A stretch of DNA of 64,000 nt from Nocardioides sp. L-11A (GCA_029961745.1 CP124680.1:3410001-3474000), one strand, 5' to 3'. Shown: positions 35,199-44,969, counted from the first letter of the stretch. Notes: generated by a model from the letters alone, not told the origin. A program made the numbers and translations.

Positions 35199-35230
35199 GC
35201 GCCGGAGCCGCTACCCGGCCCCCAACGGGA

Positions 35231-35266
35231 CGAGGGGGTGGCCGCCCGCAGGCGGCCACCCCCTCG
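35231..35266. terminator. Bidirectional terminator between the WXG-like pair and pnp
   Basis: A perfect 16-bp inverted repeat (CGAGGGGGTGGCCGCC and its complement) surrounds a 4-nt loop CGCA. It lies between convergent genes and can end both transcripts. Confidence 0.85.
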
Positions 35267-35281
35267 TGGCGTCTCAGCGAC

Positions 35282-37513
35282 TCACTCGGAGTCGGCGGAC
35301 TCCTCGGCCGGCTCGGCGTCGGCCGACTCGGCCTCCTCGACCACCGGGATGAGGGACAGCTTGCCGCGGTCGTCGATCTCGGCGATCTCGACCTGCAGCT
35401 TCTGGCCCACGGAGACGACGTCCTCGACGTTCTCCACGCGCTTGCCGCCGGCGAGGCCGCGCAGCTTGCTGATGTGCAGCAGGCCGTCCTTGCCGGGCAT
35501 GAGCGCGATGAAGGCACCGAAGTTGGTCGTCTTGACGACCGTGCCGAGGTAGCGCTCGCCGACCTCGGGCATGGTCGGGTTCGCGATCGCGTTGATCGCG
35601 GCCCGGGCCGCCTCGGCTGCCTCGCCGTTGGTCGCACCGATGTAGACCGTGCCGTCGTCCTCGATCGAGATCGAGGCGCCGGTGTCGTCCTGCAGCTGGT
35701 TGATGACCTTGCCCTTGGGCCCGATGACCTCGCCGATCTTGTCGACGGGCACCTTGACCGTGATGATCCGCGGGGCGTGGATCGACATCTCCTCGGGAGC
35801 GTCGATCGCCTCGCCCATGACCTCGAGGATCGTCAGGCGCGCGTCGCGGGCCTGGGTCAGCGCCGCGGCGAGGACCTCGGCCGGGATGCCGTCGAGCTTG
35901 GTGTCGAGCTGGAGCGCGGTGACGAACTCCTTGGTGCCGGCGACCTTGAAGTCCATGTCGCCGAACGCGTCCTCGGCTCCGAGGATGTCGGTCAGCGCGA
36001 CGTACTCGGTCTTGCCGTCGATCTCACCGGACACCAGGCCCATCGCGATGCCGGCCACGGGCGCCTTCAGCGGCACACCGGCCTGCAGCAGCGACAGGGT
36101 CGAGGCGCAGACCGAGCCCATCGAGGTCGAGCCGTTGGAGCCCATGGCCTCGGAGAGCTGACGGATGGCGTAGGGGAACTCCTCGCGGCTCGGGAGCACC
36201 GGCAGCAGCGCCCGACGCGCGAGTGCGCCGTGGCCGACCTCGCGGCGCTTCGGCGAGCCGACGCGGCCGGTCTCACCGGTGGAGAACGGCGGGAAGATGT
36301 ACTTGTGCATGTAGCGCCGGTGGGTCTCCGGCGACAGGGTGTCGAGCTGCTGCTCCATCTTGAGCATGTCGAGGGTGGTGACGCCCAGGATCTGGGTCTC
36401 GCCACGCTCGAACAGCGCGGAGCCGTGGACGCGCGGGATCACGTCGACCTCGGCGTGCAGCGGACGGATGTCGGCGAGGCCGCGACCGTCGATGCGGACC
36501 TTGTCGCGCAGGATGCGCTCACGCACGACCTGCTTGTTGACCGAGCGGAAGGCCGCGCCGATCTCCTTCTCGCGACCCTCGAACTGGGCGCCCAGCTTCT
36601 CCAGGACGACGGCCTTCAGCTCGTCGGTGCGGGTCTCGCGCTCCTGCTTGTCGCCGATGCTCATCGCGGCGGTGAGGTCGGCCTTCGCAGCGGCCTCGAC
36701 GGCGGCGTACACGTCGTCCTCGTAGTCGAGGAAGATCGGGAACTCCTGGACCGGCTTGGCGGCCACGTTGGCGAGCTCGACCTGGGCCTCGACCAGCTGC
36801 TTGATGAACGGCTTGGCGGCCTCGAGACCGCCGGCGACGACCTCCTCGGTCGGCGCCGGGGCGCCGCCGCGGACCAACTCGATGGTGTCCTCGGTGGCCT
36901 CGGCCTCGACCATCATGATCGCGACGTCACCGGTCTCGGTGACCCGGCCGGCGACGACCATGTCGAACACGGCCTTCTCCAGCTGGCTGTGGGTGGGGAA
37001 CGCGACCCACTGACCCTCGATGAGGGCGACCCGGGTGGCGCCGACCGGACCGCTGAACGGCAGGCCGGAGAGCTGGGTCGACAGCGAGGCGGCGTTGATC
37101 GCCAGCACGTCGTACGGCGTGTCGGGGTTGAGCGCCATCACGGTGATGACGACCTGGACCTCGTTGCGCAGGCCCTTCTTGAAGGTCGGACGCAGCGGAC
37201 GGTCGATGAGGCGGCAGGCCAGGATCGCGTCCTCGCCCGGGCGGCCCTCGGAGCGGAAGAACGAGCCGGGGATCCGGCCCGCGGCGTACATCCGCTCCTC
37301 GACGTCGATGGTCAGGGGGAAGAAGTCGAAGTGGTCCTTCGGGTGCTTGCCGGCCGTGGTCGCCGACAGCAGCATGGTGTCGCCGTCGAGGTAGGCGCTC
37401 ACCGAACCGGCGGCCTGGCGGGCGAGGACGCCCGTCTCGAACTTGACGGTGCGGGTGCCGAACTTGCCGTTGTCGAGAACGGTCTCGACCTCGGAGATGA
37501 CGGGTTCAGTCAA
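35282..37513 (-). CDS. pnp: Polyribonucleotide nucleotidyltransferase (PNPase/GPSI)
   Basis: Phosphorolytic 3'-5' exoribonuclease, 743 residues. Layout: first RNase PH-like domain (about 15-160, [21 protein letters not shown]), helical linker, second RNase PH domain with the catalytic stretch [24 protein letters not shown] and [13 protein letters not shown] (metal-binding Asp residues), then KH ([20 protein letters not shown]) and S1 ([28 protein letters not shown]) RNA-binding domains and an acidic tail. TTG 37513 starts [16 protein letters not shown], the family N-terminus; TTG 37558 is less likely. It follows rpsO, the usual arrangement, so autoregulation through the leader is expected. 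Confidence 0.97.
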   Translation of the reverse strand: MTEPVISEVETVLDNGKFGTRTVKFETGVLARQAAGSVSAYLDGDTMLLSATTAGKHPKDHFDFFPLTIDVEERMYAAGRIPGSFFRSEGRPGEDAILACRLIDRPLRPTFKKGLRNEVQVVITVMALNPDTPYDVLAINAASLSTQLSGLPFSGPVGATRVALIEGQWVAFPTHSQLEKAVFDMVVAGRVTETGDVAIMMVEAEATEDTIELVRGGAPAPTEEVVAGGLEAAKPFIKQLVEAQVELANVAAKPVQEFPIFLDYEDDVYAAVEAAAKADLTAAMSIGDKQERETRTDELKAVVLEKLGAQFEGREKEIGAAFRSVNKQVVRERILRDKVRIDGRGLADIRPLHAEVDVIPRVHGSALFERGETQILGVTTLDMLKMEQQLDTLSPETHRRYMHKYIFPPFSTGETGRVGSPKRREVGHGALARRALLPVLPSREEFPYAIRQLSEAMGSNGSTSMGSVCASTLSLLQAGVPLKAPVAGIAMGLVSGEIDGKTEYVALTDILGAEDAFGDMDFKVAGTKEFVTALQLDTKLDGIPAEVLAAALTQARDARLTILEVMGEAIDAPEEMSIHAPRIITVKVPVDKIGEVIGPKGKVINQLQDDTGASISIEDDGTVYIGATNGEAAEAARAAINAIANPTMPEVGERYLGTVVKTTNFGAFIALMPGKDGLLHISKLRGLAGGKRVENVEDVVSVGQKLQVEIAEIDDRGKLSLIPVVEEAESADAEPAEESADSE

Positions 37514-37604
37514 TGTTTTCTCTTGTTCGTACGGTGCGGGACGCGCTGCCCCGCTCAATGGACTTGATTGACGCCTGCCACTTTATCGATCAGCAGGGAA
37601 ATTG

Positions 37605-37639
37605 CAGAACGGGCGACCCGGTCGGGGTCACCCGTTCTG
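37605..37639 (-). terminator. Hairpin between rpsO and pnp
   Basis: CAGAACGGG-GACCC pairs with GGGTC-CCCGTTCTG with one mismatch. It lies 24 bp after the rpsO stop and 92 bp before the pnp start, so it can be an rpsO terminator or processing site and part of the pnp leader. A second small stem GCGGG/CCCGC lies nearer pnp (about 37539-37557). Confidence 0.65.
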
Positions 37640-37662
37640 GACCATCTCGCCGAGCGGCGAGA

Positions 37663-37938
37663 TCAGCGGCGCAGGCCGAGGCGCTCGACGATGGAGCGGT
37701 AGCGATCGATCTCGGTCTTCTTCAGGTAGTTGAGAAGGCGGCGGCGCTGGCCGACGAGGAGCAGCAGCCCACGACGGCTGTGGTGGTCGTGCTTGTGCTG
37801 CTTGAGGTGCTCGGTCAGGTGGCTGATCCGGTGGCTGAGGAGCGCGATCTGGACCTCGGGCGAACCGGTGTCGCCCTCGGTGGTGGCGTACTCCGCGATG
37901 ATCTTCTTCTTGGTCTCAGCGTCGGTACCGACTGCCAT
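37663..37938 (-). CDS. rpsO: 30S ribosomal protein S15
   Basis: Primary-binding protein of the 30S platform, 91 residues. [40 protein letters not shown] and [20 protein letters not shown], ending in [20 protein letters not shown], are textbook S15. ATG 37938 has AAGGAG 6 nt upstream, a classical Shine-Dalgarno unlike the leaderless genes around it. Upstream pnp coupling is typical. The 205-bp gap to the divergent sigma factor gene holds both promoters; I see no other feature in it. Confidence 0.98.
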   Translation of the reverse strand: MAVGTDAETKKKIIAEYATTEGDTGSPEVQIALLSHRISHLTEHLKQHKHDHHSRRGLLLLVGQRRRLLNYLKKTEIDRYRSIVERLGLRR

Positions 37939-38143
37939 GGGAACTCCTTGTTCGCTCGTTGCGCGGCGCCCCAGCCTGAAATCCTGGAGCTCTCTTGATC
38001 CGCGGCCGTTCTGACGGCAACCGCACAAGGCTAACAGCGCGGCGGGCCCGCACCCGAATCGCTGCGGCCGGCACCCGCCTGACACATCGGGCCGCCCCGG
38101 CCCGTCGAGCAGGATGACGAGCAGATCACAGGAGAGGACGTCC

Positions 38144-38677
38144 ATGCGACCCGCGGAACAGGCCGAGTTCGAGGAGTTCGTGCGCAGCCGCTCCAGCGAG
38201 CTGCTGCGCGCCGCCTGGCTGCTGACGGGCGACCGGTCGTCCGCCGAGGACCTGCTCCAGGAGGCGCTGGTGCGGATCTTCACCCGCTGGCGGCAGGTAC
38301 GCCGCGCCGACAACCCGATCGCCTACGCCCGCACCGTCCTGGTCCGGCGCTATGTCGACGCCACGCGCCGACGCAGCTCCGGTGAGCGCCCCGGCCTGCT
38401 CGACGACGACGCACGCCTGCCGCGGAGCGTCGAGCCCGACGTGGCGCTGCGCGAGACCCTGGTCGCCGCCCTGCGCGAGCTCGCCCCCGTGGACCGGGCC
38501 GTGGTCGTGCAGCGCTACCTGCTCGACCAGGACGTCGCCACCGTGGCCGCCGACCTCCGCCTGTCCGGCCAGGCGGTCCGCAGCCGCAGCACCCGGGCGC
38601 TGGCCCGGCTGCGCCACCTGATGGGCCCCGAGCTCGCGCCGGCGCTCAGCCCCCACCCCGACAAGGAGATGTCATGA
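38144..38677 (+). CDS. SigE-family RNA polymerase sigma factor
   Basis: Extracytoplasmic-function-type sigma factor of 177 residues. Region 2 is [41 protein letters not shown] (its characteristic L-L-Q-E-A box) and region 4 is [26 protein letters not shown] plus the helix-turn-helix [20 protein letters not shown]. The pattern matches the actinobacterial SigE/SigM-like group (TIGR02983). ATG 38144 has GGAGAGG 6 nt upstream. It overlaps the next gene by ATGA, a membrane protein that is probably its anti-sigma factor. Confidence 0.9.
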   Translation: MRPAEQAEFEEFVRSRSSELLRAAWLLTGDRSSAEDLLQEALVRIFTRWRQVRRADNPIAYARTVLVRRYVDATRRRSSGERPGLLDDDARLPRSVEPDVALRETLVAALRELAPVDRAVVVQRYLLDQDVATVAADLRLSGQAVRSRSTRALARLRHLMGPELAPALSPHPDKEMS

Positions 38678-39381
38678 ACACCACGACCGAGGACCGGTTC
38701 GCCGCGCTGATGCGCGACGCGATGGCCGACGTGCAGTCCGACGACGCGCTGCTGGGGGCCGTCCTGCGGACCGGACGACGCCGGGCGCACCGCCGCCGCC
38801 TCGGGTACGCCGGCGGCGGGCTCGCCCTCGCCACCGCCCTGACCGCCGCCCTCGGCGCGATCCTCACGGCCGGCGGCCCGGACCCGGTGGCCGACGACCT
38901 CAGCGCGGCCGTGCCGAGCACCGCGGCGGCCACGCTCCGGCCCCCCACGCCGAACGAGCTCGACGCGCTGCTCACCGCCGCCCTCCCCGGCCCCAGTGCC
39001 GCCCTCCCGGTCACCCAGACCCCCGGCCGGGTCGAGGTCCGGCGCGCGTACGCCGGCGCGACCGTCACGGCCCTGGCCTACGACTCGGCCGAGGTCTACG
39101 GCGCACGCGTGGACGCCACCGACAAGTGCGCTCCGGTGCTGGCGAGCGGCAACGACGGCCCCACCCGATGCGCGGTCACCGACGGCGGCTGGGCGATCTC
39201 GATGGCCGGCCGGCCGGATGCTCTCGTGCGCGATCCGAGCGCCCGGTTCGCCCGGGTCACCTACTTCCGGCGCGACGGCCTGGTCATCGACCTGACCGCC
39301 ACCGGCTCCGGCGCGCCGGTGCTCTCCCGCGACCACCTGGTCGAGCTGGCCACGACAGGCGACTGGTTCCCGGCGTCCTAG
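38674..39381 (+). CDS. Membrane protein, probable anti-sigma partner
   Basis: Protein of 235 residues. A cytosolic N-terminus (about 1-45: TEDRFAALMRDAMADVQSDD then an Arg-rich patch RRRAHRRR) is followed by one transmembrane helix (about 46-68) and an extracytoplasmic domain of about 165 residues with two cysteines (DKCAPVL, TRCAVTD) likely disulfide-bonded. The arrangement with an upstream sigma gene sharing ATGA is typical of SigE-family loci. No zinc-binding ZAS motif (HxxxCxxC) is seen, so anti-sigma function is inferred from position. Confidence 0.7.
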   Translation: MNTTTEDRFAALMRDAMADVQSDDALLGAVLRTGRRRAHRRRLGYAGGGLALATALTAALGAILTAGGPDPVADDLSAAVPSTAAATLRPPTPNELDALLTAALPGPSAALPVTQTPGRVEVRRAYAGATVTALAYDSAEVYGARVDATDKCAPVLASGNDGPTRCAVTDGGWAISMAGRPDALVRDPSARFARVTYFRRDGLVIDLTATGSGAPVLSRDHLVELATTGDWFPAS

Positions 39382-39406
39382 CCCGGCGCTGTGCGACCAT
39401 GCCGAG

Positions 39407-41551
39407 ATGGAGCGACCCCAGGTCCGACAGCAGATCGGCGTGTGCAACCTGTGCGAGGCCGCCTGCGGGCTGCTGCTGACGGTCGAGCGGACCGGAGGCG
39501 GCGAGCGGGTGACCGGGGTCCGCGGCAACCCCGACGACCCGCTCTCCCGGGGCCACATCTGTCCCAAGGGCGTCGCGATCGGCGACATCCACGCCGACCC
39601 CGACCGGCTGCGCCGCCCGGTCCGCCGCGTCGGCGACGGCGAGAAGACGCGCTGGGAGGAGATCGGCTGGGACGAGGCGCTCGACCTGGTCGCCGACGGT
39701 CTCGCCGCCGCGGTGAACGAGCACGGTGAGGACGCCCTGGCGATCTACCTCGGCAACCCCAACGTGCACAGCCTGGGCGCGATGACCCACGGCGTGGCGT
39801 TGGCACAGTCGTTCCGCACCCGCAACAAGTTCAGCGCGACCTCGGTCGACCAGCTCCCCCACCAGCTGATCGGCTACCTCCTCTACGGCCACCAGCTGCT
39901 GCTGCCCGTGCCCGACATCGACCGGACGTCGTACTTCCTGGTGTTCGGCGCCAACCCGATGGCCTCGAACGGCTCCCTCATGACGGTGCCCGACTTCCCG
40001 GCCCGGCTGCGCGAGCTGCACGGCCGCGGCGGCCGGATGGTCGTGTTCGACCCGCGCCGCACCGAGACCGCGAAGGCGGCCGACGAGCACCACTTCGTGC
40101 GGCCCGGCACCGACGCGTGGGTCCTGCTCGCGCTGCTGCACGTGCTGTTCGCCGAGGGCCTGACCCGACCGCCGGCGTACGTCGACGGGCTGGCCGCCGT
40201 CGAGGAGCTGGTCGCGCCCTTCACCCCCGAGCTCGCCGAGCGGGCCAGCGGCCTGCCCGCCGGCGAGCTGCGCCGCATCGCCCGGGAGTTCGCCGCCGCG
40301 GACGGTGCGGCCGCCTACGGCCGGATCGGGGTCTCGACCCAGGCGTTCGGGACCGTGTGTCAGTGGGCGATCCAGCTGGCCAACCTGGTCACCGGCAACC
40401 TGGACCGGGAGGGCGGCGTGCTGGTGACCACCCCGGCGATCGACGCGGTCGGGCGGGGACTGATCGGCAGGGGCCACCACGACCGGCACCGCTCACGTGT
40501 GCGACAGGCGCCCGAGTTCGGCGGCGAGCTGCCGGTGTCGGTGCTGCGCGAGGAGATCGAGACGCCCGGCGACGGGCAGGTGCGGGCGCTGCTCACCGTC
40601 GCCGGCAACCCGGTGCTGTCGACACCCGACGGCGCGGCACTCGACCGCGCGATCGGGGGCCTGGACTTCTATGCCGCGATCGACCTCTACATCAACGAGA
40701 CCACCCGGCACGCCGATGTGATCCTGCCGCCGACGACGCTGCTGGAGCGCGACCACTACGACCTCGTCTTCCACCTCCTGGCCGTGCGCAACACGGCGCG
40801 GTTCACGCCCGCGGTGTTCGCCAAGGGGCGCGACCAGCGCCACGACTGGGAGATCTTCCGCGACCTCTACCTGCGGGTGACCCGCCGCCGGCGCCGGAAG
40901 CCGCCGCTGAAGCGCCGGATCGCGGCCGAGGCACGGATGCGGATGAGCCCGACCTTCCTGATCGGGATGCTGCTGCGCTCGGGCCGCTCGCAGACGACCC
41001 TCACCGAGCTGCGCCGGCACCCGCAGGGCGTCGACCTCGGGCCGCTGCGGGCCGGCCAGCTGCCCGGCCGGCTGCGGACCCGGGAGCGCCGGATCGACGC
41101 GCTCCCCGCCCTCGTCGCCGACGACGTCGCCCGCCTCCGCGAGCAGGCGCTGCCGCGGGACGGCGAGCTGCTGCTCATCGGCCGGCGCCACCAGCGCGAC
41201 TGCAACTCCTGGATGCACAACACCGACCGGCTCACCCGGGGCCGGGCGCGCCACCAGCTGCTCATGCACCCGGCCGACCTCGACGCCCGCGGGCTGCTCG
41301 ACGGCGCGACGGTCACCGTCCGATCGCGGGTCGGCGAGGTGCAGGTCGAGGTCAGCGCCACCGACGACGTGATGCCCGGAGTGGTCTCGCTCCCCCACGG
41401 CTACGGTCACGGCCGCGACGGCACCCGGCTGGGCGTCGCGGCCGGGGTCGCCGGCGTCTCGATCAACGACCTCACCGACCCCGAGCGCCTCGACGTGTCG
41501 GGCAACGCCGCACTGTCCGGCGTACCGGTCACGGTGGGGCCGTGGACCTGA
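39407..41551 (+). CDS. Molybdopterin-dependent oxidoreductase (formate dehydrogenase/nitrate reductase-like)
   Basis: DMSO-reductase family enzyme of 714 residues without Tat signal, so cytosolic. An N-terminal 4Fe-4S site is CNLCEAACG (Cys at about 13, 16, 20) plus CPKG (about 52). Then GDALAIYLGNPNVH, VFGANPMASNGSL, VVFDPRRTETAKAAD and LANLVTGNLDREGGV are classic MoCo-binding motifs; C-terminal molydopterin-binding domain has CNSWMHNTDRL and MPGVVSLPHGYGHG. At the usual Cys/SeCys ligand position the sequence reads ATSVDQLPHQ with no Cys, so Asp or Ser may coordinate molybdenum. It stands alone without beta or gamma subunits, so electron partner and substrate are unclear. Confidence 0.88.
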   Translation: MERPQVRQQIGVCNLCEAACGLLLTVERTGGGERVTGVRGNPDDPLSRGHICPKGVAIGDIHADPDRLRRPVRRVGDGEKTRWEEIGWDEALDLVADGLAAAVNEHGEDALAIYLGNPNVHSLGAMTHGVALAQSFRTRNKFSATSVDQLPHQLIGYLLYGHQLLLPVPDIDRTSYFLVFGANPMASNGSLMTVPDFPARLRELHGRGGRMVVFDPRRTETAKAADEHHFVRPGTDAWVLLALLHVLFAEGLTRPPAYVDGLAAVEELVAPFTPELAERASGLPAGELRRIAREFAAADGAAAYGRIGVSTQAFGTVCQWAIQLANLVTGNLDREGGVLVTTPAIDAVGRGLIGRGHHDRHRSRVRQAPEFGGELPVSVLREEIETPGDGQVRALLTVAGNPVLSTPDGAALDRAIGGLDFYAAIDLYINETTRHADVILPPTTLLERDHYDLVFHLLAVRNTARFTPAVFAKGRDQRHDWEIFRDLYLRVTRRRRRKPPLKRRIAAEARMRMSPTFLIGMLLRSGRSQTTLTELRRHPQGVDLGPLRAGQLPGRLRTRERRIDALPALVADDVARLREQALPRDGELLLIGRRHQRDCNSWMHNTDRLTRGRARHQLLMHPADLDARGLLDGATVTVRSRVGEVQVEVSATDDVMPGVVSLPHGYGHGRDGTRLGVAAGVAGVSINDLTDPERLDVSGNAALSGVPVTVGPWT

Positions 41552-41964
41552 CCGTCCCACCCGGCCCCGGCCTGCCCGCCGGACTGGTCATCCCCGACGG
41601 CGAGCTGGAGGAGCGCTTCTCCCGCTCCCCGGGCCCGGGCGGGCAGTCGGTCAACACCACCGACACCCGCGTCGAGCTGATCTGGGACCCGGCGGCCTCC
41701 GCCGTGCTCGACGAGCCGCAGCGCGCCCGCCTGACCCGCCGCCACGAAGGACCGCTCGTCGTCGTCGCCCACGAGCACCGCTCGCAGCACCGCAACCGCA
41801 CCGCAGCCCGCGAGCGGCTCGCGGCCCGCGTGCGCGAGCTGCTCGCTCCCCCACCACCGCCCCGGCGCCCGACGAAGCCGACCCGCGGCTCGAAGGAGCG
41901 CCGCCTGGAGGCCAAGCGGCAGCGCGGGCGGACCAAGCAGCTGCGCGGCCGGGTCGAGGAATGA
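41542..41964 (+). CDS. arfB: Peptidyl-tRNA hydrolase ArfB-like (RF-1 domain) protein
   Basis: Ribosome-rescue hydrolase of 140 residues. The GGQ motif sits in FSRSPGPGGQSVNTTDTRVEL, preceded by LVIPDGELEERF as in YaeJ/ArfB. The C-terminus is basic (TRGSKERRLEAKRQRGRTKQ), the tail that inserts in the empty mRNA channel. GTG 41542 overlaps the oxidoreductase end by 10 bp. It releases stalled peptides from non-stop ribosomes. All expected features are present. Confidence 0.93.
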   Translation: MDLTVPPGPGLPAGLVIPDGELEERFSRSPGPGGQSVNTTDTRVELIWDPAASAVLDEPQRARLTRRHEGPLVVVAHEHRSQHRNRTAARERLAARVRELLAPPPPPRRPTKPTRGSKERRLEAKRQRGRTKQLRGRVEE

Positions 41965-41985
41965 CCCACCCGCTACGGTGACGCC

Positions 41986-43128
41986 GTGACCGCGACGACC
42001 TGGGACCGGCTCTTCCACGCCTACGGCCCGGCCACCGACACCCCGGCCCACCTCGCCGCCCTCGCCAGCGGCGATGCCGACGCCGCGGAGGAGGCGCTCG
42101 ACCACCTCGACGGGGCGGTCCTGCACCAGGGCACCATCTGGACCGCGACCCCGGTCGCCGTCGCCCGGGTGGCCGCGCTGGTCGCCGATCCGGCCGCCGC
42201 CTCGGCACGCGCCGGGATGCTGCAGTGGCTGGGCTGGGCGATGGACGCCGCGCGACAGGCCGACCTCGGATCGGATCCGGTGCCGGCCCCCGACCCGGCC
42301 GCGGTCGACGCGTTCCTGAGGGCCAGTGCCGCCGAGGACGAGGACGCCTGGTCGCTCCCCGTCGTCGACCTGCTCATGCGCGGGGCGGTGGCCGACGTCC
42401 GCGCCCTCGCCGCCGACGTCGTCGCCGCCGGCACTCCCCTGCTCGACGACCCCGACCCCGCCGTACGACGCGAGGCGGTGGGCGCCCTGGGCGCTGCTGC
42501 GGCGCTGCTGGGCGAGCCGGGGCGCTCGCCCGCGACGGCCGAGCTAGCCGCGCTGGTGGCCACGGCCGCCGACCGCGACGAGAAGGCCGCCCGGGTGCTG
42601 GCGGTCCGCGACGCCGGCGGCGCCACGGAGCCGTGGCTCGACGATCCCGATCCGGCGGTGCGGGCCTGCGCCGCGCTCGGCGCGAGCGGCCCGGTCGCCA
42701 CCGCGGTGCTCCTCGACGCGCTGCGGGACCCGGCGGCCTGCGACGCGTGGTTCACGCAGCGACCGCCGCAGCTCGACCGGCACCTCCGGCTCGTCCTGCT
42801 CGCCGGCCTGCTCGAGCGCGACCTGCCCCTGGCCGACCTGGTTCCCGCCCTGACCGCGATGATCGCGGCTGGCGGCGCCTTCACGGTCGACTCGGACGTC
42901 GCGCCCATCCTCCGGCGCACCTTCCCCGACGTCGTCTTCACGCCCGGCGTCCGCCCCGACCCCGCTCCGGACTGGACGCCCGCGCAGTGCGCGGTCGTCG
43001 CGGCCCTGCTCGCCAACGACGCGACCTGGGGGCCGACCAACGGCAACGCCAAGCTCGCCCGGATGGTCGTCGGGCTGCCCGACGACCGCGACGAGGTGGC
43101 CGCACTGCTCGCCCGCTACTCCGGCTGA
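41986..43128 (+). CDS. HEAT-like repeat protein, function unknown
   Basis: Protein of 380 residues, very Ala- and Asp-rich and mainly helical. DPDPAVRREAVGALGAAAALLG and DPDPAVRACAALGASG are HEAT-repeat-type helices spaced about 75 residues apart; AVARVAALVADPAAASARAGM is similar. The C-terminal QCAVVAALLANDATWGPTNGNAKLARMVVGLP is conserved in bacterial HEAT-like proteins of this length. GTG 41986 follows TACGGT (41974-41979) by 6 nt. It converges with the nucleoside hydrolase and their ends overlap by 13 bp. No enzymatic motif; a protein-interaction role is likely. Confidence 0.7.
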   Translation: MTATTWDRLFHAYGPATDTPAHLAALASGDADAAEEALDHLDGAVLHQGTIWTATPVAVARVAALVADPAAASARAGMLQWLGWAMDAARQADLGSDPVPAPDPAAVDAFLRASAAEDEDAWSLPVVDLLMRGAVADVRALAADVVAAGTPLLDDPDPAVRREAVGALGAAAALLGEPGRSPATAELAALVATAADRDEKAARVLAVRDAGGATEPWLDDPDPAVRACAALGASGPVATAVLLDALRDPAACDAWFTQRPPQLDRHLRLVLLAGLLERDLPLADLVPALTAMIAAGGAFTVDSDVAPILRRTFPDVVFTPGVRPDPAPDWTPAQCAVVAALLANDATWGPTNGNAKLARMVVGLPDDRDEVAALLARYSG

Positions 43129-44060
43129 GTCGCGCGGCTCCCCAAGGTCGCACAGAGCAGGTCCACATACCGCGCCCGGTCGGCGCGGATCGCGACGGAC
43201 GCCCGGCCCCGCGCGTCGTCGACCTCGGCGGCGAACCGCGTGGCGCCGTAGGTCGTCGGGTCGGCGCGCTCCACCCGCACCTGCGCCCGCAGCGTGGTGA
43301 GCAGCCCCGGGGCGACCAGCGCGGCCACGGCGAGGGGGTCGTGCAGCGGCGCGGCGCCGAGCGCGGCCATGGTGGGGTCCCGGCGGTACCAGGCGATCCG
43401 GGCGTCGAGGAGGTCGGCAGCCGTGTCGGCGGCCGGTGTCCCGAGCGAACGCAGCCGGGCCGCGTCAGCGGCGGTGAGCGGGGCGGAGAACGTGGCGTCC
43501 ATCGTCACCAGCAGCACGTCGCGGACCGGCGCGGCGAACACGTCGGCGGCGGCCTCCGGGTCGCACCACACGTTCCGCTCGGCGTACGGCGTCACGCCGG
43601 CCTGCCGATGGCTTCCGCCCAGCACGACGAGCCGCCTCACGGAGCCCGCCACGCGCCGGTCGGCGGCGAGCGCGGCCGCGATATTCGTCAGCGGCCCGGT
43701 GGCGACGACGGCGACCTGCTCGACGGCTGCGCGCAGCGTCTCCACCAGCCACTCGACCGCCTCGGTGCCCGCCGTCGATGACGGGGCCGGCAGGTCGAGG
43801 GTCGGCGGCAGGTCCGCCCGACCGCTGGGCAGCGACTCGATCCGCGGCCGGACGGGGCCGTTGCGGCCGGGGTGGACGCCGACGTCGCCGCGGCCGGCCA
43901 GGTCGAGGACCCGCAGCGTGTTGTCGGTCGTGTGGCGCACGTCGTGGTTGCCCCACACGGTGGTCACCCCCGCCAGGTCCAGATCGGGGTGCCGGGCGGC
44001 CAGCAGGATCGCCACCGCGTCGTCGGTGCCGGTGTCGCAGTCGAGGACGACCGGGGTCAC
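43116..44060 (-). CDS. Nucleoside hydrolase (ribohydrolase)
   Basis: Hydrolyses the N-glycosidic bond of nucleosides. The 314-residue protein has the calcium site VVLDCDTGTDDAVAILLAA (DxDxGxDD) at the N-terminus, then VWGNHDVRHTTDNTL, the VVATGPLTNIAAAL stretch, ERNVWCDPEAAADVF and LHDPLAVAAL (last metal Asp). GTG 44060 shares GTGA with the end of the upstream membrane protein gene. Its 3' end overlaps the convergent HEAT-like gene by 13 bp. Subtype (pyrimidine or purine) is not clear. Confidence 0.93.
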   Translation of the reverse strand: MTPVVLDCDTGTDDAVAILLAARHPDLDLAGVTTVWGNHDVRHTTDNTLRVLDLAGRGDVGVHPGRNGPVRPRIESLPSGRADLPPTLDLPAPSSTAGTEAVEWLVETLRAAVEQVAVVATGPLTNIAAALAADRRVAGSVRRLVVLGGSHRQAGVTPYAERNVWCDPEAAADVFAAPVRDVLLVTMDATFSAPLTAADAARLRSLGTPAADTAADLLDARIAWYRRDPTMAALGAAPLHDPLAVAALVAPGLLTTLRAQVRVERADPTTYGATRFAAEVDDARGRASVAIRADRARYVDLLCATLGSRATQPE

Positions 44061-44959
44061 GCGCCGGCCCCGTCGCGGAGGCCTCGGTACGCCGTCCGGG
44101 CCTCGACCGCCTGCTCCAGCTCGCGGATCACCACGGTGAAGAACTGCTTGCGGTAGAGCTCGTCGGTGACGGCATACACGGTGAAGTAGAGCCCGCTGAA
44201 CGCGGCCAGGAAGGTCGAGACCCGCAGCAGCTCGAGGCTGAGCCTGTCGCCGAGCCAGTCGCCTACAGCACCGTCCGGCGGGTGCAGTGTCCCGCCGGTC
44301 CATTGGCTCACCACCGACGGCTCCATGGCGACCACGCCGAACAGGATGAAGAAGGCGAACACCGCGAGCGCCAGCAGCAGCACCTGGACGGCCTGGGCGA
44401 CGAGCAGCACCAACAGCAGGTTGACCCGCTCCAGGCCGCGCAGGCCGGCGTCGACGGTGTCCAGCTCCTCAGGGAGCCGGGACAGCAGGAAGCCCACCGC
44501 GATCGCGGCGAACAGCAGGACGGCCACCCACAGCACGCCGCCGTCGAGGCTGGCCGCGACCTGCCACACCTCGGCGTTGATGAACAGGAAGGTGATGAAC
44601 AGCAGGAGCAACGGCAGCGCGCGGGTGACCAGCGGCAGGACCAGGCCGAAGGATCGCAGGGTGCGCCGCACCGCCCAGCCCACGATCAGCCAGGCCCGCA
44701 GGGTCGCCACGGCATAGGCGGCGGCGACGATGCCCGCGACGGTCAGCCCGCCGCCCAGGCCGGCGGCCGCGCCGAGCCCGGCCCCCACGCCGCACCCACC
44801 GGCCACCCCCAGCACGACGGCCACCGCGAGGACGCCGAGAAGCCGGCCGCGGCCCAGTCCGCGGGCCACGCCGGCCCGGACGTCGTCGACGAAGTAGGGC
44901 AGCCCGTGCTCGACGAACCACCCCTCGGCGGCGGCGACGTCGTCCTGTGCACCGGTCAT
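44057..44959 (-). CDS. Multi-pass membrane protein, function unknown
   Basis: Protein of 300 residues. After a short cytosolic start (MTGAQDDVAAAEGWFVEHGL) there are two hydrophobic hairpins (about 40-95), then helices near 105-130, 140-160, 180-210 and 245-265. A terminal segment DELYRKQFFTVVIRELEQAVEARTAY resembles actinobacterial membrane proteins that end in a cytosolic helix. No known transporter motif is visible. ATG 44959 is 10 bp after the ribF stop, so it is probably part of the rim-nus-inf-truB-ribF transcript, and it overlaps the nucleoside hydrolase by 4 bp. Confidence 0.65.
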   Translation of the reverse strand: MTGAQDDVAAAEGWFVEHGLPYFVDDVRAGVARGLGRGRLLGVLAVAVVLGVAGGCGVGAGLGAAAGLGGGLTVAGIVAAAYAVATLRAWLIVGWAVRRTLRSFGLVLPLVTRALPLLLLFITFLFINAEVWQVAASLDGGVLWVAVLLFAAIAVGFLLSRLPEELDTVDAGLRGLERVNLLLVLLVAQAVQVLLLALAVFAFFILFGVVAMEPSVVSQWTGGTLHPPDGAVGDWLGDRLSLELLRVSTFLAAFSGLYFTVYAVTDELYRKQFFTVVIRELEQAVEARTAYRGLRDGAGA

Positions 44960-44969
44960 GGGCACCCCG

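Noticed and set aside
38101..38143. ATG 38114 as start of the sigma factor
   Set aside because: ATG 38144 has GGAGAGG at proper spacing, and conserved region 2 begins right after it.
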